Under the pieces are notes generated by a model. The model saw nothing but the letters and a program-made list of their open reading frames with translations. It was not told the DNA's origin and made no database searches. Shown here piece after piece: positions 13,717 through 24,889 of a DNA stretch of 64,000 nt. This DNA is from Sphagnum compactum (lineage: Eukaryota; Bryophyta; Sphagnopsida; Sphagnales): the NCBI GenBank assembly GCA_965153455.1, contig OZ234499.1, positions 5,776,515 through 5,840,514 on the forward strand. The letters are read 5' to 3'. Both the position numbers and the translations under genes were made by a program. The stretch's first letter is position 1. Each line of letters starts with the position of its first letter.

Positions 13717-13795
13717 TCAAATTATATCCCCAAAGGATTGACATTCATTTGTACCAAGGTGTTGTAAATGGTCATGGGTTCAATTTCCCATCAAG
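13717..13795 (+). other. Weak tRNA-like sequence
   Basis: CCCCAAAGGATTGACA (A-box-like) is followed about 40 bp later by CATGGGTTCAATTTCCCAT, a T-arm-like hairpin. The cloverleaf cannot be completed. It is possibly a SINE relic. Confidence 0.22.
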
Positions 13796-14479
13796 CCATG
13801 TTACCTTTGAACTCATCACCAAAGAATTATGCACATATAACACCTAGGGGTCAAAGCCTTGGAGAAGATTAGGCACATGCATTGTCTTTCATTATTGTGA
13901 TCATAAGATGACCTTGCACGATATAATTTTTATGTTTTCTTGGAACTTAGGAACATTATCCTTAGTTGCAATGAGTTATTGAAAATCTTCTAGCAAAGTG
14001 TAGTGACATTGGTTATTAGTGCATTGTTCAAGATTGTCTCACCTATAAAACTTTAAGCTATCAAGTTGTGGATTCAAATTTGTTGATCTAACTAACTTTA
14101 TAACTCAACTCATGTTTCACTTATGGAATTTTAATTAAGTTGTTCAGTCATGGTTCATATTTGTTGAGATAGGATGCTCCAAATCTATTAGGGGCTAAAC
14201 TATTGCGTTTTATGGAATTTGCTCCCAATGAGTTCCTAAGATAATCCTAGACACATATGGGGAGACCAATGAAACACTTAAATGATGATGGTGAAAAGAC
14301 ATTGTCGTAAACATTTTTTGGGAAATGAAAACATTTTCAAAAAGAAGTTTATGTGCATTGAATGAGATAATATTTCATTAATAAATGTTCATGGGTGTGT
14401 GTTTTTGGAAAGTGTGTTCATGCTTTCAAATTAGGGTAAACTAGCCCATCACTGATCACTGCCTATGGCCGAATACTTT

Positions 14480-14950
14480 GGTAGATCTTTTTCAATTCTT
14501 TTCCATTTTGAGTGATTTAAAATGTTATAGGAGTGCAATCTCAAGCTCTACACATCATCTTTGAAATGAAAAGCCAAAAGAACAATACAGAAAATATGTT
14601 TTTTTCACATTGCAAAATGTGTCTATTTTCATTTTTTCATTTTGACCCCTCCTACTTTCAAACCTCATAACTTTCTTATTTCTTATTTATTTTAAATGAT
14701 TTAAAATGTTATAGGAGCGTAACCTGCAGTTCTGCAAATCATCTTGGAACTCTAATAACAACAAAACAACATAAAAGGAATTTTCTTGAGTGTTCAGGAA
14801 CCGGCTTTTGTAGTGTTTAATGGTTTGTCTTTTTGAATTCTTGGCCCTTCCTATTTTGGGGGGCCGTAACTTTTTCAATTCTATTCCATTTTTGAAAATT
14901 TTTAATGTGTTAGATGCACCACCAATAAGGGTTTAAGTTTTTTTTGGACA
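14480..14950. repeat. Three-copy diverged ~185-bp tandem repeat
   Basis: A TTTAAAATGTTATAGGAG block recurs at about 14516 and 14699, with a diverged version near 14899. Each is preceded by AACTTT(T/C)TTATT- or TTCCATTTT-like sequence. Spacings are about 184 and 195 bp. Resembles the non-coding part of an old LTR element, but no coding is attached. Confidence 0.5.
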
Positions 14951-16640
14951 CCAAAAAAATAGAACCCTCCCCTTGGATCCAACTTGCCCTAAGTGCTTAA
15001 GTTTTCGATCACTAGTTTACATAATATTTTTGTTTTTCAAATTTTTTGATGGAGCTAGAGTGGCGAGCATCTTTAGTCAATTTTTGACTTAATTAAAAAA
15101 AATTCCAAAGAAATTATAAATATTGTAGCCAATAAATATGAATGCGGTGACATTTTCCCCCAATTTTTTTTTTATCACAATTTGAAGATTTTTTTCCAAA
15201 AAAAAAGAATTTGAAACAAAAAAAATTCTCTGAAAAAAATCATGTCATCTTTTGATAAATTTTTGCCAAAAAAAAGAAGACTACTTCAAATGAAAGGTCG
15301 TAGTTTAATGATGTAAAAGAATGGGAGAAAAACATTTTGGGGAGATGATAGAATATGCAATGTTGTGTCATTAAGAAGGTTGAATGTTCAAATGTTTAGT
15401 TATTGATAAGCATCTTTTGAATGTGAGCATAGGGGTGTTGTAGTTAGTTATGAAAAGTTCTTATGGGGGAGCCTTTGCTTCAACTTCAAATATTCATAAC
15501 TTTTCCATATGTGCTCCAAAAAATATGAAACAACTTGTGGGAGGTGTGTTTTTCAATTATTTACAAGTCTTTGCTGATGGGTATGTCAAAAGCTCTTTTG
15601 ATTCATGTTAAGGATTGCCCTAGAGCTTAGAGGTGCAATCATAAAACATCCTACCTTAATATGGTTGACTTTGCAATCCCCACTTTTCATTCCATCCTAC
15701 AAAAATATTTGTTGCACATGTTTTAAGTTTTCGATTGCACTTTGCAAATTGATGGTTACAAGTCAAATTTGGATGTCTTGTGCCCTCTCTCAACTAACGA
15801 GTTGTTGCATATCCTTTTGATCATTTGATAGATATAACCAGCTTAGCCATGATGCTCTTTTTATCATCCCACTCTTTCTTGCTACTTGTGGCCTCACAAT
15901 TACAATGTCCTAGAAAGTGGGTCACTGGGGCATATCATGCTTCTAATAAGTAAGCCTGTAGGCGAGCCCCCTACTACCTAGCATAAAGGTATACAGGGAA
16001 CTTCTCTGCACGTACAAAAAAATCATAATCTAATATGTCATTAGATTGAATGTAAGTGCATAATCTGCCACCATAGGCAGATTCTACCAATTGAATTAGC
16101 ACAAGCACATTTTTCCATATAAAAAAGTGTTGAAATTGTGCAAAATAGACATCTTGAGATATTTACAAATTCATTAACAAAAGTTATATTACATATTTGT
16201 AACATGAAATTCTTATGTAGCTTGTGATATCAACATACTTGCATTTAAGAAGGTAATGGTGATGTGCCATGTTCAAGCAAAAAAAGGGCCTGAAACAGTG
16301 TTGGGCGGGTATCACAAACACCTTCGGGCATCTCGATTTGATCCCCTTAGGGTATCACTTTGAGTGATGCCTTCATTGAAAACCGAGATATCGATTTTCA
16401 CACAAGTGAGAACTGGATGTGAGAACTGAATTAAAAAAATAAAAAATAAAACCTGAGAATCGGATAAGGTTTAACCCTTTACCTAGGTTCGGGTTTCAGG
16501 GTTTAGCTGTTTGAAAACTTAAAATTAAATTAGAGCCGCTGCATTCCTACAAACCTTAAAAATTTGCATCAAAGGGTGTTGTCTCTTGACTCCCCTTACC
16601 ATGGTTTTTTTTTTTTTCTTGTAACATTGTTGTTTTATTA

Positions 16641-17440
16641 ATGTTTTTATTGTTGGTTTTTTTTTTATTTTTGGTTTTTGCTTTCATTGCTTTGTTGCTT
16701 TCGTGCCTTGTTGCTATTGCATCTGGTGCCTTGTTTGTTGTTGCGCCTTGCTGCTGTCACGTTTTGCTTGCTCTTGTGCCTTGTTGTTGTTGCCCTTTGC
16801 CTATTCTCACACCTTGTTGCTTTCGCACCTTGCCTTGTTTGCTTTCATGCCTTGCTATTGTTGCGCCTTGCTTACTCTTGCGACTTGCTGTTATTGTGCC
16901 TTGCTTATTTGCACCTTGCTGCTATCATGCCTTACTATTTTGCACCTTGTTCTCGCGCCTTGCTACTCCGCGCCTCGTTGCGCTACTCTCACGCCTTGAT
17001 GTTTTCTATTGTCATGCCTTGTTATTGTCGCGCCTTGTTACTCATGCTTTGTTGCTTGTTGCTATTACTCTCGCATTTTGTTGTTTGTTACTCTTGCTTT
17101 CACCCCTTGCTACTCTGCGCCTTGTTGCGCTACTTTCACGCCTTGTTGTTCTTTGTTGTCATGCCCTGTTATTGTTGTGCCTTGTTGCTTGTTGTTCTTG
17201 CTCTTGTTTTCGTCCTTTGCTGCTTGTTACTCTTGTTCTCGCGCCTTGCTGCTTGTTATTCTTGCTCTTGCGCTTTGCTGCCCTGCCATCATGCTTTGCT
17301 GTTCACCATTTTCAAATACCTCCTAGCACCCCCCCTTCGTTGTTGGTTCATTGCCTTTGTTGTTCCTCTCACGCCTTGCTACTTTGCCTTGTTAGTTGGT
17401 ATTCCCTCCTCATTCTCTTGTGCAGGTGGAGAAGCTTGGA
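16641..17440. repeat. A-poor degenerate minisatellite inside the hAT element
   Basis: About 800 bp built from variants of a core like CGCCTTGCTGCT(G/A)TT, repeating roughly every 15-25 bp. The plus strand is almost all C, T and G. Because A is scarce, stop codons are rare and all three forward frames stay open for 98-301 codons, giving meaningless Cys/Leu/Ala/Phe-rich translations. It precedes the transposase remnants and may be the element's leader, a first intron or a subterminal array. Confidence 0.8.
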
Positions 17441-17916
17441 GTAACACCAACAAGCTTCATCCAACAACATGTATTTGTTTTTCCTTGCTTTCTAAAGTTT
17501 TTTTTTCTTTGTTTTGTATTTTGTTTATTTTTATTTTTGTTTGTCATTTTTGTTTTGAGTTGAATAATTTTGTTTTAATGTAGTTTGTGAATTTTAATAT
17601 GTTATTGTTTTCTTTGTTTATGTGTAGGATTAAAATTCGAACCTTTGAATTTAAATCTAAAACCTTCAAACCTAAACTTATTTTTCCATGATGAATTTTT
17701 CCATAAGATGAGAGAGAAAAGTGAATGATTTGTTGATAATTTTTCTAAACCTTAGACTCCATTGTTTGTAAATGTCTTTTCTAAAAAACCCATTTGCTTG
17801 TAAATTCATTCTTTTGTTTTCTTTCTTTCTTTCTTTTGATTAAATTTTTTGAATAGTTTGTTGAAGAATAGTTGTTTTTTGCATTATCTTTGGACATAGT
17901 CTTGTGAAAACTGCCG

Positions 17917-19227
17917 ATGGAACAATCTTTTGCAAATGAGAATGTGGTAAGTGGGAATAATGAAACAATTGAAATAAGTATAAATGATGTAGTTTTGACA
18001 TATAAGTTTGAAGAAAATCCAAGTGTCCAAATAGAAACAAATAGGAATCCAGAAAATGACAATGAAAAAATAATGAAGGAAAACTTGAAAAAATGGCATG
18101 CTCAAAGAAAAATCTGGAAACCACATGGTAAAACTTCTTTATGTTGGAGTTTTTATTGTGTAAATGACAATGTAGAAGTTTGATTTGATTAACACACAAA
18201 TAATGCGTTGTATACTCTGTTATCAAAAACCAATGACTGGAATAAATCCAAGAACTCAAGTGAAGAAAGGATTGATTTCTTATTACAAAACCAATGGAAT
18301 AACTTCTCTTAAAAAACATGTGGATGCAGATCATTCTTTTATTGCACAAATGTTTGAAGAAGAAGTGAACAATCTTTTAAGAAGGACTGAGGAAAGACAA
18401 CCATCAAAGAAAAGAATGAATCCATTTGGAAGGTCAATTTCTAAATTTTTTTTCTATCAAAGATACCTTCAAAAGAGGATGTGTCACAAAAAGAATTTTT
18501 AAAGGAACTTGGTTTGTTAATTATCAAATTTTTTTTATCTATTTAGTTTGTGGAGAGTATGTGGCTTAAACGTTTAATTCTTCATCTTTGTCCAAAATTA
18601 AACTTCACTTCCAAAAGGCAATTTTCAAAAAACATATTGCTAGGATTAGTGGAGAAGACAAATGAATTATATGTTCTTCCTACATTGGCATAATGTTATT
18701 CTACAACAATGAGCTTTGACCTTTGGATGTCTAAAGGAACTAATGATGTGTTCGCATTGGTGATAAATTTGTTAAGTAGTGATTGGCAGCCCAAACATGT
18801 GACTATTGGTTTATTTGAAGCAATAGAAACAATAGGGCAAACCTTGGCAAAAGTTTGACAAAATTGTTGGACAAGTATGGTTTAAGGAAAAAAATTATTA
18901 CTTATGTCGAAGATGAAGGATTTAATCTCAATGTAATGACTGGTGTGTTGAAGTCTATTGTAAATTGTGAATATCTTGGGATAGAAGAAAGCTTCCAGGG
19001 TACTTGTTTTGGACATGCATTCTTAAAAGCATGTCAATATGGCACTATAGAGGAAAAAATTTGCAGAAATCTGAAATATGTTTGTATCAAGTCTGCCCAA
19101 ACATATTTGTAGAAATGCATCACTTGGCCTAAATAGTCTAGGAAGGGTAGATAAGAATGGAATAAGGCTTCTCTTGAAATTACAATTTGACCCAAAAAAT
19201 TAAACACTTTAATCAAAACAAGGTAGG
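17917..19227 (+). pseudogene. hAT transposase N-terminal half with BED zinc finger (broken)
   Basis: The first segment (17917-18180) holds an acidic N-terminus and the LCWSFY stretch. A one-base frameshift near 18180 leads to the BED finger (18200-18350): CILC, then GITSLKKHVDADH, giving C-x2-C and H-x4-H. Further on are the LCPKLNF region, MSFDLWMSKG at about 18,710-18,740 (FDxW, the usual site of the first catalytic Asp in hAT enzymes), and the GLRKKIITYVEDEG segment at about 18,880, which carries the second acidic motif. In-frame stops lie near 18,540 and 18,690. The reading is cut at 19227 by the solo LTR insertion. Confidence 0.85.
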
Positions 19228-20037
19228 TGTCGCAACCCCATTTTGAAGGAGTGTGAGGATGACATTCACACTCCCAAAATGGGGACTTGGGAGTCCCGGA
19301 GGACTCCCAAAAACTCAAAGTTCGATTGCAAAGGTCAAAACACCTTGCTTTGAGGTTTTCTTTATACCATTGAAAAGATCTTGAAGTGTAGATATCGAAA
19401 ATGGCCTCGCATGGGCCATTCCAACATCTGTATCACAAGTTATGGACGAAAGAAGGGCCGGGAGTCAAACTGGCAGTTTGACTCCAGACCATTAAAAGTT
19501 GGGAATCGACCCGACCCCGGTGTGTGCAGGTGGAGTGCAACAAACTGTTGAAAAGCTCTTGAGGAGAGCTACAAGTTTGTTTTAGACCTCATCTCAATCG
19601 GAGGTCTGAGCAAGGAGTTATGAACTCCCAAAGTCCCGGGAGTCCAAATCGGGACAGTTTCGGGACTCCTCGTTGGGAGTCCTGGGAAAAAGAGCCATTT
19701 GGATGTAGGTGCCGCGGAATAACGCAGAGAATATTATATGGGGGAAGATGATGTCTTCCCCCGAGTCCGGGCCGTGGTGAGTCATGTGAGTCCAGGGTCG
19801 CCCGTGGCTTGTCTTAGCACTGAAAGTGCTTCCGAATGTGAACTAACCAACTTGTTGGTTGGTTCGAGTAACTAAGTAAAGCTTGTCCCTCGCCCTAGTC
19901 TAATCCCGGAGCTTCAGCACGCCCCTCTACCCCTTTTAGTGCTGGAAGCTGGGAGCGTGCACCAAGTTCTAAACAATTCCGTTGTTTGACTTCTTTGGAC
20001 CCAACTTGGGTCTAACAAGGAACTTGGGAGCGCGTCA
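19228..20037. mobile_element. Solo LTR (810 bp) inserted in the hAT transposase
   Basis: The segment starts TGTCGC and ends GCGTCA, so it has TG...CA termini with a short imperfect inverted repeat. It is flanked by a perfect 5-bp duplication, GTAGG, at 19223-19227 and 20038-20042. It is clearly more GC-rich than the host element and has no coding capacity, PBS or second LTR, so it is best explained as a solo LTR left by LTR-LTR recombination. It contains a perfect 10-bp inverted repeat, TTGGGAGTCC / GGACTCCCAA, at 19287-19310. It interrupts the transposase between a KTR-like residue run and the following FFKLI stretch. A short non-autonomous element (TRIM) is the alternative. Confidence 0.85.
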
Positions 20038-20042
20038 GTAGG

Positions 20043-21150
20043 TTTTTCAAACTCATTCTTTCAAACTAATCAAGTTATTATTGCTTTTTTGCAGGTTTGC
20101 TAATAAAATCATTATGTTTCAAGAAGCTTTACAATTTTGATCTACCATTGTGTTCTGTTACAAGAAACAGACTATTGTGAGAGTCATTGGTCGAGTGCCT
20201 CCACATCTAACATGGCAAATTTCTCAAATTGTTGATTTCTTTCCCCAATTGTTTCTGCATGTGTTCTTAATCAATCACGTGGACATTGGCTTCTTAATGA
20301 TGCTTTACACTTTGCGATTTCCACGAGTTTGAAACTTAGGGAAGAAAATCAAGTTCTACCTTCATTTGAAAGCTTAATGGATGATGATTCAATTGTTAAT
20401 GATGAGTTATCTTTGCTAGCTTCTAACATTAGAAAGGAGGTTATCGATGTGCTTGATTTTTTCCTTTCATTCTTAAAGGTTTATGATAAGAGGAAATCCC
20501 ATAATATGATTTTTTTGATGCTAGACCTTAGGTATAAAAGCCTTCGTATATTATCTTCATTTGTTGGAAGGGAGCAAGGTGTTGTTCTTGTTGAGGAATA
20601 TGATAGAAAATCTTTATATCGTATGTTGATCAAATGTCATGAACATTTGCATCCTTTGGTGAAATCAGAAAAAAATTATGCTAATTAAAATATTTTTGAT
20701 CAAGATTGCAGTTTGGATAATATTTGAGCAGATTGCAAGCAGAAATGAACTAGTAGAAGAACTTGTCAAGAGTTAGTTTCTAATTTTCAAGAGGTATCAA
20801 TTGGATGTTAAAGACATTAAATGTTCTTTTCAATGGTGACAAAAACATGAGGCAATGTTTTGTATAGTTGGATTTTTAGTTCGACAGATTTTGGGATTGT
20901 TAGATCACAAATAAAAATGAAAAGGATCTTTTCTTTGGCTAGAATTCTTACTAATCTTAGGAGATGTCGTTTGCAAATAGAAAATTTAGAGAAGCTGATT
21001 TTTGTCAACAAAAATTGACCTAATGACCCTAGAATAGGATATAAATCTTCATCTAATTTATTACAATTCTTTGAAAGGGATATGGACTTAGAAGAAGAGT
21101 TTAAAAAGTTTGAAGGGGAATTTGAAAGGGATGAAGTTGTTAAAGTGTAA
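20043..21150 (+). pseudogene. hAT transposase C-terminal half with dimerisation region (broken)
   Basis: This continues the transposase after the solo LTR. A long clean stretch at 20329-20688 encodes KLREENQVLPSF, then DVLDFFLSFLKVYD, MLDLRYKSLRI and LIKCHEHLHPL, the middle-to-late part of BED-hAT transposases. After stops, 20845-21150 holds the hAT C-terminal dimerisation region: AMFCIVGFLVRQILGI, then SQIK..RIFSLARILTNLRRCRLQ and an NDPR block. In the family this region usually reads S-x-x-E-x-E-R-x-F-S; here the acidic positions are Lys/Met, a further sign of inactivation. Several stops and frameshifts break the reading. Confidence 0.85.
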
Positions 21151-21521
21151 AAGTTCAAAAATAAATTGATGGTTATTTTAGAATTTTTTTTCTAACATTG
21201 TTTATGATGTTTTCATTGTTAAAAAAGAAATCAGATCAATAATTATTTAATTTTAATATCTAAAACTTAATTTCTAATTTAAAAAATAATAATACTCGGT
21301 TTGTGAGAACTGGCAAAGGAGAATAGCTGTTCTCAGATTTATGAGAACTAACATTGCGAGAACCAGTTTAATTTTTTTAAAAACAAATGTTGATACCCTT
21401 ACCTGGTGTAAAATTTTTATTTTTTTTGGGGAGAACCATCTCTGGCAAGTACCATACTTTGTGAAAACCAAACTCAGCGGGTATCATAAAATTATGATAC
21501 CCACCCAACACTGGTCCAGAA

Positions 21522-22581
21522 GCATAGTCCTTTATCTCAGGTGTTATTAGGATCCACTTAAAAAGTTGATGGCAATCTTGCTAAGATTAGCTTGGAAGCC
21601 ATGTAGAAGACTCAAGCAAAGCTCCAAGATTGGGGGCATTTCTTAAACAAGGGCCTAGGACAAGGCAGTGGCCAAGTCCAAGCCGTCATTTTGAGAATGT
21701 TCCCCTACCCTTCTTACTCATCAGAAAGCACTAGCTGAATGTTATGGTGAACCTAAGCATACATGGATGATAAGGCACAGGGTACAGGGAGGGTTCTTCC
21801 TCTCCCTCCTAAGTAATGTCCTTCCTTCCCACTCTTAAGAAGTAATGGCATGTAGAATCCCTGTTTTTTTCTAAGAAGGATGTTCATAGAAGGTAGTTGC
21901 TAGCTGGTACCCCTCCAAAAACACAAGGAAATTTCTCCCATTGCTTTCTAATTCAGGTAGGGTTTAGGGTTCATGATACTTGAACCCCAAATTCCTATGA
22001 CAATCTGGCCAATGGCAAATACACATCCGGTTGACAACACCTCTCCAGATTCCCATGGCACTTTCACCAATGTTGAACACACAAAACAACCAACTTCAAT
22101 GCTGAAATACTTCAGTTTTCAGAAGAGTTATGCACCCGCAAATGAAACCAAAAACCAGTGCTTTTTTACACAGCTTCTAGCAGTTTGGATTGTTTCTGTC
22201 CTAGGTCAAGCAATAACTGGGTCAGAACAAGTCTGCCGAGTGCTAATCAAACTAAAACATGTTACCCACTTATTGGCTCTGCCCTTCAAGGTAGAGAGAC
22301 ATTGTAATGCACCCAGAAACGGGCCAAAGTTTGGTATCTCTACATTCTTGGGTCATGTGGAGTCCACTATAGAGACATTTCTCAGCATAACTGAAGGCTC
22401 CACTTTGGGGCTTCATCATGCTACACACCATGTGTTTCCAATTCAATATGTTGAAACTTTGTCATCCTTATGATGCCATTGAAAAGGGTTGGGCCATTAT
22501 GTGATGAGCCGCTTGTTTGTACAGCTTCCCAAAAATTTGTACAAAAACTCTACAGCAGGAGATTATAATGTTGATATTTTG
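21522..22581. other. Intergenic DNA between the hAT element and the HMA-fold gene
   Basis: Contains a 166-codon frame (21973-22473, plus) without a recognisable domain. The 3'UTR of the HMA-fold gene lies at its right end; no canonical AATAAA was found. Confidence 0.5.
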
Positions 22582-24707
22582 TTAGTAAGATCCATAAGGG
22601 CGATAATCCTCATAGTCTTCATAGTAGGGCCGTTCATAGGCCTCTGGAATGTATGAAGAGCCATAGCTGTGAGGTGGGCTAAAGGGCTCTCTGTAAGATG
22701 GCCTATAAGTGCCAGAGTTATATGCGCTGCTGCCAAAAGAGGAGCTGCTGCTATAATGTGGGCCAAAGCTTTGGTGGCCATAAGAAGGACTGAAAGGGCT
22801 GTTAGGGGAAGTGAAGCCCAACAGCTTTGACCTCCTCTTCACATGCTTTAGCTTCTTCAGCAACCGATGGAAGGGTACGATGCCTGAAACTGTGACTGTC
22901 TGGCTTGGAAGGTCACATATCACTCCATGAACACCTGAACAGGTACATATGCATAAGACATAACCATATAAGTGAAATACATTCCGAGCACATTGCACAG
23001 GACCTCTTAAGGCTGAGAATAGGAAACAAGAACTGAAATAAGATTAAGGAAGTGTGGTGCATTATGTAAGGAGGCAAGCCAAAGCTCACTGATTAGCTAT
23101 GGACTAGGTAAATGGCAAAAGCTTCTGGGTCACCACATATAATCAAGCCATGATATTACACGTGACCCAGTTACCCAACATAACTGGTTGTGGTTGGGTG
23201 CCAAGCAGTCAGTTGCTCCCCTTCCACCAGAAGTAGAAGAATGGGTTATGAGAACATGGGCCAATTGTGCACCCTCCCCATAGAGTTGATGTGGGTTATG
23301 AGTGATATTCACAATATGGCATGGTGTGCATAAGGTATCACTAATAACTTCAGTGTAGCTAGTCAATTGTGTCATGAGGGGCCCCTCAATGACCTGTTAT
23401 GGACTAGGGTAATTTGCAAGAGGACACTGACTAACTACTGGATATAGTTGAGGCACAGGAGTGTTGAGACTATATCCAGTAGTTGGTGGTCTTGAGCCAG
23501 GTATAGGACATAATCGAATGGAAGGCAAATCGAGCTGACCTATAATTGAGCACTATTTCTCATAACCAGCCCTGATCAGCACACACAAAAAGGGCTCTTC
23601 ATGGATTTTAAAAGTAGATTCTTTCATCTACACTCATGAAGGCTGTAGGTAAGGTTGTGAGAAATAGGGACCCTGAGGCAGGAGCTGAGGCCATAGTCCC
23701 AAATTTCCATAAAGCTCCCATCCCATTCCTTAGGCAAACATGCTGTAAAAATCAGGCACCACTTGCTTTTTATTTCTTATGTTTTTTGCTGTGAAGCCTG
23801 TCGGGTACCCACCAGGTATCACAGGAAAAAAACATAACAAATGATTGTGGGGGCTTCACTAAAATGGAAAGCCCACCTCTGTTTTTGTAAAGCCCAGCAA
23901 CCATAATAAGCTTTGTAAGAGTATCTCCAGAAACACTATGAAAATGTGGCCAGGATTTGATATACATAATACTAGTAGAGACAGTTCAGGTCTGCACCTT
24001 CGATCTCCAAGGCGTCTTTCACTTTCTCAACATCCTTCCTGCTCTCCATTGGTACTCTAAATTGCACGTCCTGCAGCAGACCAACAAATTATATATATAT
24101 ATCAAGACCATCACATGAAATGACATGAATAAAACTCTGCTGGAAAGGAAATTACAGGCATATTATATTATATAATCATATATTCCAGAGCTGGTCTTCA
24201 AGAAGCTGGAGGATGTAAAAGCGGACTCCCAGCTCCCAGATCAATGCTTGAAGCCGATTACTAGAAAGCTTTTTTAAAATACACATAAAATTCGGAGTAC
24301 ATATCATATTCATACCGGCAACAATGGACCAGTTGCGCCATGTGGCATCACAGTTTGAGGATAGTAGTGGGATCCCGGGTAGAAAGGCTCCACAGGTCTT
24401 CCGTAGAACAACTGTACAATATTCAATGCCAGCAGCAAAAAAAACCATGAGCTCGAGTATGGACAAACAGGTGTTCCGTAGAACAACTGTACAATATAAT
24501 ACTATGCCAGCAGCAAAAAACCATGAGCTCGAGTATGGACAAAATGAGCATCAAAATAATATTACTACCCAAAAATGCAACAACAAATGCTTACAACATC
24601 CCGACACGGAACTAGATAATACACTGCAACTACTACTCTAGTACAGCACTAGAAGTGCAGGAAGTGCAGGAAGTGAAAATTTTTACCTCACTCATCACCC
24701 TCGACAT
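22582..24707 (-). CDS. HMA-fold protein without CxxC, Tyr/Ser-rich tail, 3 exons
   Basis: Exons on the minus strand: 24707-24687, 24070-23998 and 22934-22582 (stop included). Junctions are GT-AG and in frame (the codon for Gly32 is split), giving 447 nt and 148 aa. Residues 7-72 follow the beta-alpha-beta-beta-alpha-beta pattern of heavy-metal-associated (HMA) domains: VQFRVPM, then an EKVKDAL helix, GVHGVICDL, TVTVSG, then LLKKLKHVKRRSKLLGF. The usual M-x-C-x-x-C metal site is replaced by Met15-Glu-Ser17-Arg-Lys-Asp20, so metal binding is doubtful. Residues 73-148 form a low-complexity tail rich in Tyr, Ser, Pro and Gly, ending in an acidic/Tyr stretch and YGSY. There is no C-terminal CaaX box, unlike isoprenylated HIPPs. 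The ATG start gives a 7-codon first exon, common in HMA genes. Function unknown; possibly protein-protein interaction. The fold call is solid; no symbol is justified. Confidence 0.82.
24394..24543. repeat. Two-copy 75-bp tandem duplication in intron 1 of the HMA-fold gene
   Basis: Two nearly identical units begin at 24394 and 24469 (period 75). Both contain TTCCGTAGAACAACTGTACA, the motif ATGCCAGCAGCAAAAAA and CATGAGCTCGAGTATGGACA. They differ by a few substitutions and small indels, so the duplication is fairly recent. It lies wholly inside the 616-bp first intron (24071-24686). Confidence 0.9.
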
Positions 24708-24861
24708 CTTGAAAAGCAGCAGCTCCCCTCAGTTGTAGAAAACGAATTCAGAGGACCACCAAGCTCTTGATTTTGTAATTAAAAAAATAAAGAACACCTG
24801 CCAGTCTCAAGCTCCTCCGCAGTCCGTGTCGTGCCACTAGAGATGATAAGTTGGAGATTGC

Positions 24862-24889
24862 GAGAGAGAGAGAGAGAGAGAGAGAGAGT
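24862..24889. repeat. (GA)n microsatellite upstream of the HMA-fold gene
   Basis: A perfect GA run of 14 units sits about 155 bp upstream of the HMA-fold start codon, probably in its 5'UTR or promoter. GA/CT tracts are common in plant leaders. The flanking DNA up to about 25,100 is GC- and CpG-rich, like the NDPK leader, so this whole stretch is the likely promoter. Confidence 0.85.

Larger units (their letters stand above)
8763..16295. other. Very AT-rich intergenic stretch without recognisable genes
   Basis: Only short frames (longest about 108 codons, 10285-10611 minus) with no domain-like sequence. Apart from the microsatellites, the TTTTG run at 9659-9684, the weak tRNA-like site and the 185-bp repeat, I find no transposon ends. 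Probably old, eroded repeats. Confidence 0.6.
16296..21513 (+). mobile_element. Decayed autonomous hAT DNA transposon (about 5.2 kb)
   Basis: The left end CAGTGTTGGGCGGGTATCAC and the reverse complement of the right end CAGTGTTGGGTGGGTATCAT match at 18 of 20 positions. The flanking octamers, GCCTGAAA (16288-16295) and GTCCAGAA (21514-21521), match at only 4 of 8, but all four differences are transitions, so they may be a decayed 8-bp target duplication. Both ends carry GAGAAC-type subterminal motifs (around 16405-16430 and 21306-21363). Inside lie a BED zinc finger and hAT transposase fragments on the plus strand, a low-A minisatellite, and a solo LTR. Stops and frameshifts mean it cannot make transposase. 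Confidence 0.88.

Noticed and set aside
16641-17583. Frames of 267 and 301 codons as real Cys/Leu-rich membrane proteins
   Set aside because: They overlap in different frames over a low-A tandem repeat that simply lacks stop codons; no domain and no conserved pattern.
17840-18349. 169-codon minus-strand frame
   Set aside because: It is antisense to the BED-finger part of the hAT transposase and shows no domain of its own.
21973-22473. 166-codon plus-strand frame as a gene
   Set aside because: No recognisable motif, no splice or promoter support, ordinary intergenic composition. Kept only as a mention in the intergenic entry.
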